Of a stretch of DNA of 64,000 nt, positions 46,362 through 58,367 are shown in pieces (position 1 is the stretch's first letter; the number at the start of each line of letters is the position of its first letter). The stretch comes from Gonatopus flavifemur. Lineage: Eukaryota; Arthropoda; Insecta; Hymenoptera; Dryinidae. Location of the stretch: contig JAFFJZ010000003.1 of the NCBI GenBank assembly GCA_018340375.1, positions 51,677,006-51,741,005 on the forward strand. Reading direction: 5' to 3'. The notes under the pieces were generated by a model. It saw only the letters and a list, made by a program, of their open reading frames with translations, had not been told where the DNA came from and did not search any database. Made by a program: the position numbers and the translations under genes.

Positions 46362-46760
46362 ACAGAGAAAAGTTTAGAGTGCTAGAAAGTGCTAGAATGT
46401 CCACGGCCTATGGATTTTCACTATTTTGGAGTGAGAGTTCCACTTTTATAAAAGGGTGGAATTTCATTCTTTAACCTTTAGTGGACGGGACTGGTCTCAA
46501 AAGGGACCACCCTAGGAAACAATCCTTTTTATATTTTTCAGGAACTATTTATTATTTGATGTTCTGAATAAGGAAAAAATGGTGAAAAAAAAATTTTTCG
46601 AGGCTCCCCGTTCTCTAAAGGTTAAAGTGAGTTAAAACTCCACTCTGGTAGAGTTAACACTCACTCTTATGGAGTGAAAACTCACGCTTTAAGAGTATAA
46701 TCTCACTCTTGTTGGACTTGCAGTATTTTCCCTCTCCAAGATTGAATTTTTCACTTCAAC
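46362..46760. mobile_element. GAGTG-word element split by a TTAA MITE
   Basis: A left end ACACAGAGAAAAGTTTAGAG is followed by GGAGTGAGAG, CACTCTTATGGAGTG and AACTCCACTCT words on both sides of the nested element. A matching right end was not found, so the limits are approximate. Confidence 0.5.
46471..46625. mobile_element. 155 bp TTAA-flanked (piggyBac-like) MITE
   Basis: TTAACCTTTAGTGGACGGGA mirrors CCCCGTTCTCTAAAGGTTAA, with TTAA on each side. It contains the inner hairpin GGTCTCAAAAGGGACC. Same general design as the element at 12381-12675, with different sequence. Confidence 0.75.
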
Positions 46761-47593
46761 AGATTTAGAGAGTGGAGTCGTTATTTTCATCGAAGCCAGA
46801 AACCAGAATCGCTTCGAAAATCATGAATTGATGTACCTGAACATAAATTCTCTGATATTTACCCTAAATTTTGAGATTTTAAGACTCTTTGAGAACATGG
46901 GTACCATGAAACTCCACTACTAGATTGATAATCACGCTGAGAGAAATGTTTAGGTGCAGCAACCAAAACCGACATCAAATAAAAAAACTCTGCCAATTTA
47001 TAGGCAAAAAGCTTCCTCGTTTCTGAGAACATTGTCAAATATTGCAAAAACATTGTTTCTACATCTCTCATTCAATTGAGACGAAATGCGTATAAACCCA
47101 CTATGAGATCGTAACTAAAATGCGGTATAAGTTCCGTTGCAATCAGATAACTAGGAACACAGATATAAACCGTGACACAATCACAACTTGCGGTAGAATA
47201 TTTCCTTTCTCTCTCCCGTTCTTTTGTGAGCATGAATTGATATGGAATCACTATTGACACTTCGTATAACTGTGGTAAAAATTCATAAGGATCGAATAAT
47301 AGGAACAGAAGATATTCGCAAAATAGCGGTATTTACGAAATTTTCACATTTTCTCTGGAAATTTATTGCTCACCGTTTTCTCCCCTCAGTTCTAATTCGC
47401 CTGAAATTTATATCATACAAGTTTGAATTTCGAAAAAAGATTTCTTTCTTAGTTAGTGAGAGAAAAATTTTGCTAGTAATTTAAAAATTTCCACGATGCA
47501 CAAACCTACAAAAACCATCAAAGTTTCATCCTTGAAAATCTCTGCTTTTTTCATTCGTTTACTCTTCAGTATTTTGTCTGGAAAAAATTCCAC

Positions 47594-47779
47594 CACACTG
47601 TAAAAAGTCCGACTGAAAGTGGCTGCATCTTACTTTGAAATTTGACTGAAATTCAGTCTTTTCCATTGTGTCGGCATTTGTTTTTGGTGCTTACTTTCAT
47701 TAAAATAGGGCTAGTTTCGGCTGCATCTTAAAGTAAGCTGATATTCAGGATGAAAGTAAGTTTTACTTTTTACTGTGCA
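47594..47779. mobile_element. MITE, CACACTGTAAAAAGT ends
   Basis: CACACTGTAAAAAGTCCGAC mirrors ACTTTTTACTGTGCA, and GGCTGCATCTTACTTT reappears as GGCTGCATCTTAAAGTAAG. It is non-coding. Confidence 0.65.
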
Positions 47780-48000
47780 CATGGAGCCAAACTCTGCGCT
47801 CATATCCTTTCGAGACCTCTAAGAGATATTTGAAATATTTTATGGATATCTGAAAGTGTCGCATACACGGTGGGAAATACTATGGTATTTATATGGTAAT
47901 TGAAACTATGGTAGATCACTATCTACATACCAGATTGGAATTACCGAGAAAAATTGAGGAGTTCTATTGAAAAAGGCGACAGGCGCTTTCGCAATTGAAC

Positions 48001-48294
48001 TAGGGTTACCAGATCGCTGGCGGCCGAAATGACGACACCTCCCCTGTCATACCTGATGACCTTTTTTTTTTAGAGACCAGTATAAATCAGACCGTGCTTT
48101 TTATATATTATATATATTTATTTGAAATATCTAATGCAGCACAACGAGCATATAATATTTGACTTAGGAATCTAATTGAAAATTTTAATGGAAAATTCAT
48201 AAAAATAAGGACACTGGTCGAAAAAAGAGGACACAATCTGCAACTGGTATAAATGAGGACATGTCCACTAAAATGAGGACGTCTGGTAACCCTA
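48001..48294. mobile_element. ~293 bp hAT-like MITE with target duplication
   Basis: TAGGGTTACCAGA and TCTGGTAACCCTA are inverted ends flanked by AATTGAAC on both sides (one A shared with the right end), the 8 bp duplication expected of hAT elements. TAAATGAGGAC-like words repeat near the right end. CAGGGTTGCC-type ends also mark the MITE at 13209. Confidence 0.8.
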
Positions 48295-48530
48295 ATTGAA
48301 CCCACGAGAAGAAGAACTCGACGAGCGCTCGAACCGCGTCACAAGATCCAAACGGTCCCGTCGGAGGTCGAAAAAAAAGTCGGAATTTCGAAAATCTAAA
48401 AATACTGGGCGATAGGGCTTGAAAAATGAATACCAGTATCTGTTTATCATTTTTTCTATGATACACAGTTTCCGAGAAAAAAAATAAAGACTTCCTATTT
48501 TTTCGCACCAAAGATCAATGTTTTTTAATA

Positions 48531-49064
48531 TTAAACTAACTGGGTGATTTTTCGATGTGTCGGAATGAACCTTGCGGATTTCGATTCATGAGACTTTTCT
48601 GAAGACAACAATGTCGTGAGGACTTGAGGATCGTCAACCAGCCTTGCTCGGGCCCAGTTGCAGAATCTAATTCGAAGTCTCATGTCGTTTGGAGTGAGAG
48701 CTTGAGTTAACGTAATGTGGTATGGTCGATATTTGACATGCTTCAAGATTCTCAAAACAGTAGTCCGGGGTATACCAGTTATTCGTGCCAACGATCTGCT
48801 ACTAACATGATGGTCCAAGTGGATAAGTCCCAATATGGTGAGTGCACGGATATCATTCTCATCGTACCGGTGATGTCTTAGATCTCGCTGCAATACTCCT
48901 CGTCGAGCCCTCAATGCGAGTCGACGGATGGTCGTGGGGTGTGCGATGCGGCGATCGGGATACCGATCCCGGTAAACTCATGCGGCTTCGTTGTAATTAT
49001 TGTGACATGAGCCAAGCACAAGCATCATATCAATAATTTCAGAGGGTGGATAGTGATTCATTTC
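48531..49064 (-). pseudogene. Decayed DD41D-type transposase fragment
   Basis: Minus-strand frames read MNHYPPSEIIDMMLVLGSCH, then NYNEAA, a TGA stop, and VYRDRYPDRRIAHPTTIRRL, HVSSRSLARITGIPRTTVL and RILKHVKYRPYHITL. This parallels, block by block, the N-terminal half of the transposase at 51184 (AYDLYAERFPERTTPSIRYF, HVSSREIELHSGISRRSVL, RILKRHKFHPYHICL). The frame ends at 48531 where the first catalytic Asp would be expected. It is a helix-turn-helix remnant without a catalytic domain. Confidence 0.75.
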
Positions 49065-49191
49065 TTCGATTGAATCGAATTGAATAAATTGATAAATGTA
49101 GATGATTGAATATGCAAAGGAGAAGAACGATGGTCTCTGTCTAGAACCAGTGTTCAAATGATCACGTATTTCCGTAATCATTCACATAAAC

Positions 49192-49359
49192 AACCATAAT
49201 AAACAGAGATTTGATGTTTCTGTTTGTTTATGTATCCTTTTTCATCGCTCTTCTCCGATGATCGGGACTGATTTCAATGCAGATAAGAGTTTATTTCATT
49301 GGAAAAAAAAACGTGAACATAAACAAACGGGAACACTGAGTCTCTGCTTATTATGGTTG
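49192..49359. mobile_element. 168 bp MITE, AACCATAATAA ends
   Basis: AACCATAATAAACAGAGATT mirrors AGTCTCTGCTTATTATGGTT. AAACATAAACAAAC-like words occur twice in opposite orientation. It is inserted in the remnant transposon. Confidence 0.7.
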
Positions 49360-50433
49360 GCAGTAATGTGTACGATTTATTACGATTATTGCGTTTCAAA
49401 TCGAATAAGTTATTCCATTTGATTCAATGAGGATTATAAATGAGTATCGACTCTCAAAAATTGTTGAAAGGTTGCTGGAAACATTGGAAGTATTGACCAT
49501 ACCACATAACGTCGATTAAGATGCACATTCGAACGGATACAAGAATCCTTCGAGCTTCTATAGAATTCACCAAAGAGAGTTACACTGTGAAACATTTCTT
49601 TCTAGATTTACCAAAAAAATTTGGAAGTTTTTTGTAAATGAGGGAGGACATGATCGATCGCATCCGCACTGTTTGTGCCAACATACCAGGATTATGTATC
49701 CAGGCAGAGGGGGGTAACTTCGAGCAATTATTGTAACAGCATCAAGCACCCCTCATGTGAGAGGTAAGGGGACTCACGATAATTAAGCACTCCGGAGGGA
49801 ACAGAGAACTACCACGTCCACGTCGTTGTTCCTGGGTAGCGCTAAGAGTAGTTCATCAATAACTTCGACGGTCCACACTTTGCACCCCAATGGGCGGGAA
49901 GGGGTCGATGACCACTGTTTCGGAAAAGGTTTGAAACCAGCTTTCCCATGCCATGATAAAACAATGGGGATCTCATTCAAAAAAACCATCTTGACCCCTA
50001 AATGACCTTTAAAATGACCTCTGAAGGATTTATCAAGGTCAGCATCATACTTCCTCCTTAGAACCCTAAACTTTTTATCCGGAACATTTTTTTCCATCTC
50101 CACTAATTTCCGAGATATTTGACTATATCACTTCAAATGGACCACCCTGTATATATATATATGTACTTTCATGTATATGAACATGTACCTTTGATGAGTA
50201 TTGAGGTACAATAAAACGGTCGTCTTATTGAATCCTACCGATTCTTTTGTTGTGCCCCTACCTGATCCGGCATCACGACCCCCTTTGTCAAATTTTGTTT
50301 TCTTGTCGCTGTGCGATGATTTTACGGTCTATACATTATGTCTTCCTTGCACAATTTAAGCATCAACCCGGATTTGTACTAATGACGAGCCGATTCGCCT
50401 GTTGTCTATACTCTTTCAATATATGTGTATATA

Positions 50434-52704
50434 CAGGGTGGGGCATTTAAAGTGTCGCGGGCGTTTTTTCCAAAAATAAAGTGAGATACGAGAAAATTTT
50501 TCGGACAAAAGTTGTAGGGTACCGAGGGGGACATCCGATGGGGGCCTTGGCTTTGACCTCAAATCTCATCTTCAAGGGCATTCTGAGATCAACTCTTGTT
50601 TTTTAAATAGCATCTCATATTTTTTACTGCAGATTTGGATTCTAGGTCAAAAACCAAGAAACTTTTGTCTGAACCATTTTCCTGAAATCCGCAAAAATGG
50701 CGCTCTAATCGATATTGTTCCATACTGAATCTGACATTAGAATAACTCGAAAACGAAGGGTCTTGGAGGAGAATGTTTCGGACAAAAGTTGTCTGATTCC
50801 AAGGGGGACCCCTTGAACTGAAACGGAGGTGATGGGGTATAACAGACAAAACACAACACATTTCAATCGTCTACATCACTTGGATAATTTTAATGCAGTA
50901 GATGCTCAAAATGATGGCCTTCGAGTTCAATACACATTTCAAAACGTTTTACAAAAGATTGCTGAACTCGTGACATTCGAATAACTCGAAAACGAAGGGT
51001 CTTGCAAAAGAATGTTTCGTACAAAAGTTGTCAATACACAACACATTTCAATCGTCTACATTACCACCATTCAGAGCTCACGCGATGTAAACAAACGACG
51101 GGGTTCAGTGAAAATTCACGATTTTGAAAGTCAGTTTGTCAGTTACATTTGATTATTACTTAGTTTATGACAAATTGAAAATCATGGATATCCGATACAC
51201 GGTTTCTGAAAAGATCCATATGATCTACATTTACGGTGAAGTGCATAAGAACCCCAGACAAGCATATGACTTGTATGCAGAACGATTTCCTGAAAGAACA
51301 ACGCCATCCATTAGGTATTTTCAACGCATTACAAAATTATTCTCAGAAACGGGAAGTGTTACAAGGGAAAAACGACATCGAATGAGAACTGTTAGCGGAG
51401 AAAATGCGGAAGTTAATGTACTAGCTGCAGTAGCCAATAATCCACACGTGAGCTCTCGTGAAATTGAACTCCATTCGGGAATTTCTCGAAGAAGTGTTCT
51501 TCGAATACTGAAACGTCACAAATTCCATCCGTATCACATTTGTTTGCATCAAGACCTTCACGGTGATGATTTCGAAAATCGTGTACAGTTTTGTCGATGG
51601 GGTCTAGCGCAAATGCACAATAACAACTTCATCAACATATTATTTTCTGATGAGTCGACGTTCACCAATCATGGTCAAGTAAATCGACATAATATGCATT
51701 ACTGGGCGACAGAAAATCCAAGATGGTTACGTCAAGTAGAGCATCAAAGACAATGGGCTGTGAATGTTTGGTGTGGTATTTTTCGATCTCGAGTAATTGG
51801 ACCGTACTTCATTGCAGATACGCTAAATGGAGAGAAGTACAGACATTTCTTAGATCAAGTACTTCCAACATTACTTGAAGACATACCTATTCAGGAACGA
51901 TTGAATATGTGGTATCAACACGATGGTTGTCCATCCCATTATGCAGTCACAGCTCGAGAAATATTGGACAGAGATTATCCTGGACGATGGATAGGACGTC
52001 GTGGACCAGTTCATTGGCCTGCCCGTTCTCCGGATCTTACTTCTCCAGATTTTTTTTTATGGGGATACATAAAAGATACAGTTTATCAACAAGCACCGAC
52101 TACACCTGAGAATATGCGTCAACGAATCATCAATGCATGCGCGAGCATCAATGATGATATTTTAGCACGAGTTCAGCAATCTTTTGTAAAACGTTTTGAA
52201 ATGTGTATTGAACTCGAGGGCCATCATTTTGAGCATCTACTACATTAAAATTATCCAAGTGATGTAGACGATTGAAATGTGTTGTGTTTTGTCTGTTATA
52301 CCCCATCACCTCCGTTTCAGTTCAAGGGGTCCCCCTTGGAATCAGACAACTTTTGTCCGAAACATTCTCCTCCAAGACCCTTCGTTTTCGAGTTATTCTA
52401 ATGTCAGATTCAGTATGGATCAATATCGATTAGAGCGCCATCTTTGCGGATTTCAGGAAAATGGTTCAGACAAGAGTTTCTTGGTTTTTGACCTAGAATC
52501 CAAATCTGCAGTAAAAAATATGAGATGCTATTTAAAAAACAAGAGTTGATCTCAGAATGCCCTTGAAGATGAGATTTGAGGTCAAAGCCAAGGCCACCAT
52601 CGGATGTCCCCCTCGATACCCTACAATTTTTGTCCGAAAAATTTTCTCGTATCTCATTTTATTTTTGGAAAAAACGCCCGCGACACTTTAAATGCCCCAC
52701 CTTG
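50434..52704 (+). mobile_element. 2.3 kb DD41D-type transposon with ~540 bp inverted ends
   Basis: Ends CAGGGTGGGGCATTTAAAGT and ACTTTAAATGCCCCACCTTG are flanked by TA. Positions x and 103138-x pair with very few differences across 50434 to about 50970. The inverted repeat covers the whole 3' UTR, the stop and about the last 25 codons of the transposase, so an inverted copy of the gene's 3' end sits at the left. Just inside it (about 50975-51060) lies a partial, diverged second copy of the same end sequence (ACTCGAAAACGAAGGGTCTT, ACACATTTCAATCGTC). The transposase frame is open. Confidence 0.9.
51184..52248 (+). CDS. Tc1/mariner-group transposase, DD41D spacing, intact
   Basis: The first ATG of the open frame is 51184, giving 354 residues. 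It catalyses cut-and-paste of the enclosing element. Residues ~1-110 form paired helix-turn-helix DNA-binding regions (AYDLYAERFPERTT, SSREIELHSGISRRSVLRIL). The catalytic domain shows ILFSDESTF (Asp156), WYQHDGCPSHYA (Asp247) and SPDLTSPDFFLWG (Asp289). Forty-one residues separate the last two aspartates, which fits the DD41D group (rosa-like) better than mariner DD34D or maT DD37D. Arthropod relatives are often labelled DUF4817 plus DDE_3 proteins. No frameshift or stop is present. The last ~25 codons are also present inverted at the left end of the element. Confidence 0.88.
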   Translation: MDIRYTVSEKIHMIYIYGEVHKNPRQAYDLYAERFPERTTPSIRYFQRITKLFSETGSVTREKRHRMRTVSGENAEVNVLAAVANNPHVSSREIELHSGISRRSVLRILKRHKFHPYHICLHQDLHGDDFENRVQFCRWGLAQMHNNNFINILFSDESTFTNHGQVNRHNMHYWATENPRWLRQVEHQRQWAVNVWCGIFRSRVIGPYFIADTLNGEKYRHFLDQVLPTLLEDIPIQERLNMWYQHDGCPSHYAVTAREILDRDYPGRWIGRRGPVHWPARSPDLTSPDFFLWGYIKDTVYQQAPTTPENMRQRIINACASINDDILARVQQSFVKRFEMCIELEGHHFEHLLH

Positions 52705-53967
52705 TATATTTTCTTTCTGCATCCATTCATTCATTTATTATGTTCGTATGCAATTTCTGAACTGATCAATTTCTTGCAAAAGTGTTACTTGTAGTTTGTG
52801 AGGTTATGATGTTGTAGAAGTTTGAACTGCTTATTCAAACGAGTTTAGAATCAAATATAGGAGGCAGATGGGTAATATAGTTACCTCAAGTGAAAAACTA
52901 ATTGAAAAATGTATCGAGTTCACGAGGAATGTGACTCCATATTCCTGTTATTTAGAGATTTGTAAAATGCTCGCTTTTCCTCAAACAAAATCTTTCCCAT
53001 AATCGATGAATTTTTTTAAGTTTTTCATTTATAATGCCACATGTAAATTGAATATATTCAAATAAAAGTAAGAGCATATTACATATTTGTATTTTGATAG
53101 AAGATAAGAAATTCGTTTCAGTGAACCTTCAACGACGTTTCAGTGATTTAACCTTCAACGACATGAGGTGTTATGTTATTTTCAATCTAAGATTGAAGAT
53201 CAGATTTTTACAGTTGAATGTTTGTGTTTTCTTCCTAACTTTCTACAAATCTCTCTAGATACATTTTTTAGATCAATTATTCAGATGTTTTCAATGAATT
53301 TTTAAAATTAATATTCAATGAATGATTGTAGAATCATCTAGGGCATGTTTTTTTTAACTTCAGAAGGTGTTGAAAGCTGGGATAATTAAAAAAACGGATA
53401 AACCTTGAATTACACTAAAATATTGGAATATAAACAAAATAAAAACATTGTATCAACAACGTTTTATCCTTCTTGTCACTTGTGAAGTGAAAGAAGAGGA
53501 GGAAAAGGTGTTCTGGCCGTATTCATGGTATGAACGTGCGGAGATTGTTTGATTTACACACTTCATAAATGAAATAAAAAAACCTTTAATTATTAAATAC
53601 TGGGTAGTACGCGATATTAATTTCTAAATATATTTAATTATAAATTTTGACAAGATTCTAATCGAAAAACTCTTTTTTCTTTTGTGAGGAAATATGATGA
53701 TTTTTTCAGAATTTGCACAAATGTAGAGGGAATCCTTCAGTTATCTGTGATTTTGTTGATTATTCCATCTGGTTTTAATTTTAGCAATCGGTTCTTTCAT
53801 CTGTCATCTAGATAATCTGATAACAAGCATGGATAGGCTCCGAGCTTTGGATACGAATCTCATCTCAGAATTTATTCCTGAGGTTGGGTTAAGAGGCGTG
53901 TTTATGAAATGCTTCAAGCAACTCATATCACAGGTATTGAGGTTTCAAATATTACAATGTTCTTTTA
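52705..53967. other. Gene-free AT-rich intergenic DNA
   Basis: No coding, RNA or inverted-repeat element was recognised. ACCTTCAACGAC occurs twice within 50 bp near 53125-53165. Confidence 0.45.
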
Positions 53968-54274
53968 TCACGCGTAGAAAAATAATTACTGCGCTTTAGA
54001 GCGAAGTAGGGACAAAGTTACATCCGGTGCTTACGATATTCTCGAATCAGGATCATGATCCAAGAATATCGCAAGCACCTATTTTGAGATTATGTGACAT
54101 ACTTTATTATAAAAATTATTATGCTTTCTAATGAAGAGTGACGAAATTCTGTTATTCATTGATAAGAAGTATAGCAATTTTGTTTATAAAGTATGGCACA
54201 TAACCCTACATTGTGGATTCGCCCCCACTTTGTTATGAAATGTAGTCATTTTATAGTCAACTTTTTTGCGTGCA
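53968..54274. mobile_element. Diverged relative of the MITE at 43034
   Basis: TCACGCGTAGAAAAATAATT mirrors CAACTTTTTTGCGTGCA. AAGTAGGGACAAAG, GAAGAGTGACGAAATT, AAGTATAGCAATTTT and CATAACCCTA keep the order seen in 43034-43293. A 40-50 bp insertion around GAATCAGGATCATGATCCA is new. Confidence 0.75.
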
Positions 54275-54417
54275 TATTGGAATAACATAGATAGCATTTT
54301 CCATTTGCTATACTGAGTATGCACTGGGATATTCTTATCCTTTTCAAACTTGTAGGTGAAATGAAGGATAAAAATATCCGAGTACCCCCACAGTACCAGC
54401 ATGTCCTAAATGAACTC

Positions 54418-54592
54418 CCGTTATATCAGTGCCGAAAGAATTCATAATGGATTCTTGAGAATTCTTTTTGAATACCAGGAATTTATAAAGAACTCATTCT
54501 GCACTGTCATAGCGAGAACTCTTAAAGAATCCTACGATTAATTCATAAAGAATTTTGTATGAATACATCAGGACTAGGGTGCTGTGTGGGTA
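54418..54592. mobile_element. Word-MITE (GAATTC type)
   Basis: CCCGTTATATCAGTGCCG at the left mirrors GGTGCTGTGTGGGT at the right. AAGAATTCATAATGGATTC, TTGAGAATTC and AATTCATAAAGAA words link it to the element at 26831-27113. Confidence 0.6.
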
Positions 54593-55027
54593 CACACTCA
54601 GTGCAGAGAATGGAAAATGCTAACAGTGTACAATGCACCTTATTTTGAACCTATACAAAACTAACATAACCACTGTTTGTTTTGATGAACCCTCAACTTG
54701 TTACATGAGGCTGAAAACTTTTTTATCATATTCTTCCATGTTTTTCAAACTCACTTTGCATGTTATAATTCAGCATGGAATATGGAGAAATGACAACAAT
54801 GACATAAAATATTCTAATAGTAAAAGATAATGTTACTCATATAAGAAGAAGGAACAAACCAGTAATTATTCGCCTCTTAATAAAAATTTTATAAAATCCC
54901 ATTGACGAATGGGAAATTGAATGGGTTTCAATGGAATTGAATAGTATTCAATCAGAACTTTGAACACTTTTATTGGGATTTTATGGAATATTTCCACCAG
55001 GGTCATATTTGAACGTATTTCTTCATA
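54593..55027. other. Gene-free stretch with TTCAATGGAATTGAA words
   Basis: 54885-54995 contains CCCATTGACGAATGGG and TTCAATGGAATTGAA together with TTATAAAATCCCATTG and ATTGGGATTTTAT, probably another word-type MITE without clear ends. Nothing coding was recognised. Confidence 0.4.
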
Positions 55028-55114
55028 CCCCAAGAGAACACAAACCTTCAGGAACGTTGATTGGATGTTCCCAAACGTTCGCAAACGTTCCTGAAGGTTT
55101 GTGTTCTCTGGGGA
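55028..55114. mobile_element. 87 bp hairpin MITE, CCCCAAGAGAACAC ends
   Basis: CCCCAAGAGAACACAAACC mirrors GGTTTGTGTTCTCTGGGG, with TA on each side. The interior (TTCAGGAACGTT, AACGTTCCTGAA) completes one continuous hairpin. It shares its ends with the nested element at 4780-4927. Confidence 0.8.
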
Positions 55115-55234
55115 TAAATATTTTATCAGTTACGGGTCATAATAAAAATTTAGTAATATCAAACGGGTAGACGGTAATTTAATACATGAACTTCAATTTT
55201 ATAAAAAAAACTTATGTTTAATTTTGGCATACAG

Positions 55235-58200
55235 GTGGAAAAGTCAACTTTCAGTGGAGACGGGATATATATTGATTATAATACAGATTATATAATTGAC
55301 GAAAACGCGCAAATAGAAGTATTGCAAGTGGTTCCGACTAAGGAGGTAAGTTTATTCAAAAACATTTTCCGTTGTGATCAACATTTTACAATGTATTATG
55401 CAGTTGCTCATATTTATATGCTGTCCAAAAAAAATGTAGACTTGTTTTGAATGAACTCCACTGTTTTTTTTTTAAGAATTCTTCACTAATCACGCAAACA
55501 AATTCGCATGAGGACAGCTCAATTGGGAAAGCACATACAAAGTCTCTTGCCTCACATGAAAATTTGACCAGTATCGCACTTATCACTAGTGAACAAGCAG
55601 AACAGAGTTGTTCTTCCTCCAATATATGTGGTAGCGAAGCACATGCCTTATCCGTCCCAAGTCAATCTAATAAACGAAAGCGAGATGATGATACTTCGAT
55701 TCAGCATAGTAATAATCACATAGCATCCTAGAAAGCTACAGAATTTATAAAAAATTGGGTAAGTTATATTTGGATTATTTGAATAATTGACTGTTCGAAT
55801 ATCCAGTACACGTGTACTACAAAAAGCTCAGTCTAAATCAATTTAATTCAATTACATGGGACTTCGACTTTTTAGGATTTTAAAGAATATCTAAAAACAT
55901 TCAATGTATCTTCTGAAGCTGCTATACTCAAGTATGAAAGTAATGGCATGCTAACCGAATCAGATAGATCAGCTATTACCTACGTTATAGCTCATGTGCT
56001 TCTTAAACAAAATTACTGGTGAGTGAATTATTTTTTTCCGTTTATATAAAGTCCATTTTTTACGTATCGTATCACGAACTACTATGTAATTGTTGACTCG
56101 AAATTTTTTATTCTGACAGTCCTGGCTCATTCGAATATAAAGAAGCTGCTAAGAAAATTAGTGAAATTTTTCCAACAGAAAGTGAGGTAATGCGTTTTGA
56201 TACATTTTGTTTGTTAATTTATATTTTTGAAATCTATTTCAATTTTTAATTGAAACTCTCATCTTGCTGGTTGTCATCAAAAATAAAAAAATGATGCGTA
56301 AAAAATCTTTCATGGTTTTTCGTTATCGAATTGAATGATCTTAGAATTAAATTCTGCATAGACTGTAATCATTCTGCCTTTATTCTAATACCTAATCTGT
56401 GATTATTCCAGGAAATTCACTATAGCCCACCAGATGAAACACATAGAAATGCATTTGGGAAACTCCCTCACGAAGTTAAAAATATAAAATTCACTCTGAA
56501 AAAGGAAACTGCTGGTTCTTTTCCCACCTTATTAGGTAGCGCATCATATGGAACCAAAAACAGTGTCACTATACCTGTACGACTATCAGGTAAATTTCTA
56601 TCACTTCACATGGGATTGTTCCTTTAACCTGCCTTCATATAACTCTTATTGTCTGAAACAGGTAGCATCGACGAGACTAATGAAGCAGTACAAACAGCTA
56701 TGATATGTTTAAAACATGAAAGTCGAGACTCTTGGCCAAAATTACTTGAAAGCTGGTCTATTACTCACGCTTTAAGGTTCCATAATTTGAAAAATAGTAC
56801 ATCACATACCGAAACTTGTCCACAGAGAAGTTCATTGAAAACAGTGAATACTTGTGAAAACGAAGCCGAATTGTCAATTCATGAATATTTGAAGGAATGG
56901 ACCATCCTCTCTCTTCCAAACGCTTATCTTTTGGTGAATTATTTATTTACTCATGAAGTGCATAATATCAAATCAAACATTATTTAATGATAATTATATT
57001 TTTCACTCAGCTCCATCAAGATTTTCAAGAATTGTTCCCAGGGGAAGAAGAAGGATTATTGAGGAAATGAGATCATACCAAACCCTTAATAATTGATCTT
57101 GTACGTGAATAAATTGCAAAAATAACAGATTTTGAGGAAAAATTATTAAGAGATTATGACAATTCACCGAAAGGTGCGTGATATACTTTCATTGATGTTT
57201 TTGAGTAAATATAATTTTATTTTTTCACTTCAAGATAAGCGTGATGCTATTGTATTGCACATGTTACCCTGGTTATGTATAAAGAAAACCCGCGGAAGAA
57301 ATCCTACCGATGTCATTTCAACGCTAGAAGCAAGGAAAAGTTTTATCCTCCATGTCAATGTAAATTACATTATATTCTTTTCTTTTACTTTGAGATCATT
57401 GTGTGCTTGATCCTCTCGTAAATAACTTTTGTATGTTTTATGAAATTTTTCTGTCATAGTTCTTGATTTTGCCACTACGAAATTCAAGTAGTTGAGGCCA
57501 AAAAAAGCGGCAAATTCAAATCAGATGTTGGAAATACCAGTGCAAAGTGATGAAGAAAAAAATTACAATCGTATTATAAGACATAACATCAACAGAGGGA
57601 ATTTATTTTTCATTTGAACTTGATTTTAATGCAAAGATTGAAATTTATCTGGTCTGAATGATATGCTCGCCAACTGGTGGCAAAAATTGAAGCTATGACA
57701 ACACCTGCATAAAAAATTTCTCACACCGACAGGGAAGATAACCCACCTATTCTTCCTACATCGTGAACTGAAATTTGCGGAACTTGTTCAAAATTCTATC
57801 AGTTCTTTGAAGCATTTCCAGATCGTGGTTCAAAAACCTTTCAACATCAAATCTTTAAGATATTCAAAGCAAATTTTCCCATATATTATGCATTTTTTCA
57901 AGCACACAAGTACCTTGAAGAAGTAAAACATAGTTGATATTCTTATGATGCGTATGATACATTTGATTGACATTTAATTAAGTGAAATTTTGTATTTCAG
58001 ATTCCTGGAGATCTCAATCGAATGTTGAAAAATCACAGGACATATATGCAAAATCTTGGGTTGACACTTCAACCTATACTTATTTTAGTAGGACCTACAT
58101 TGACTGATATCTCCGCGTGTTATGTTCAAATTAATAATGTGCGTTATCAATTAAGAACGCCAATTGCTGCGCTGGATACATGTTTCAAAGCTTATTTCGC

Positions 58201-58366
58201 TTTAGACGCTGCTTATCCTGTTATGTGCAAACCTGTGTGGTATTTCATTCAAAAGTACTTTTATAACTTACATCTTAAAGAAGACGAGAACATTCCCAAA
58301 GTAACATGTATTATTAGTTCCCTAAAAGGGTTAGCATCGAAAAAAAAGTTAATTTTTCTTCATTAG
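55235..58366 (+). pseudogene. Multi-exon gene of unknown function, decayed
   Basis: Exons with GT-AG sites and matching phases: 55235-55345, 55477-55758, 55876-56018, 56120-56186, 56412-56589, 56662-56933, 57011-57173, 57235-57359, a ruined region 57460-57960, and 58001-58366. In-frame stops occur in the second exon (TAG at 55729), twice in 57011-57173, and several times in 57460-57960. Recognisable blocks are VIAHVLLKQNYCPGSFEYKE and SEIFPTESE, and near the end NLGLTLQPILILVGPTLTDI and ALDAAYPVMCKPVWYFIQK. They match a family of uncharacterised animal proteins that I know only as repeated, transposon-like predictions; no biochemical role is known to me. It ends directly before the next frame. 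No first exon with an ATG was identified. It may be the accessory gene of a large transposon or an independent multicopy gene. Confidence 0.6.
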
Positions 58367-58367
58367 C

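Larger units (their letters stand above)
48531..50149 (-). mobile_element. Remnant of a DD41D-type transposon
   Basis: At 50149 an inverted end reads, on the minus strand, CAGGGTGGTCCATTTGAAGT, like the CAGGGTGGGGCATTTAAAGT end of the element at 50434. It is followed by TA and then by TA repeats. The transposase fragment lies 1.1 kb inside it. The far end is missing. A MITE at 49192-49359 sits between. Confidence 0.5.

Noticed and set aside
49783..50103. 106-codon minus-strand frame
   Set aside because: It covers the inverted end of the transposon remnant and resembles end sequence, not a gene.
50589..50861. 90-codon frames in both ends of the DD41D-type element (also 52277-52549)
   Set aside because: They lie in the inverted repeat, run in opposite directions and are mirror copies; they are non-coding end sequence.
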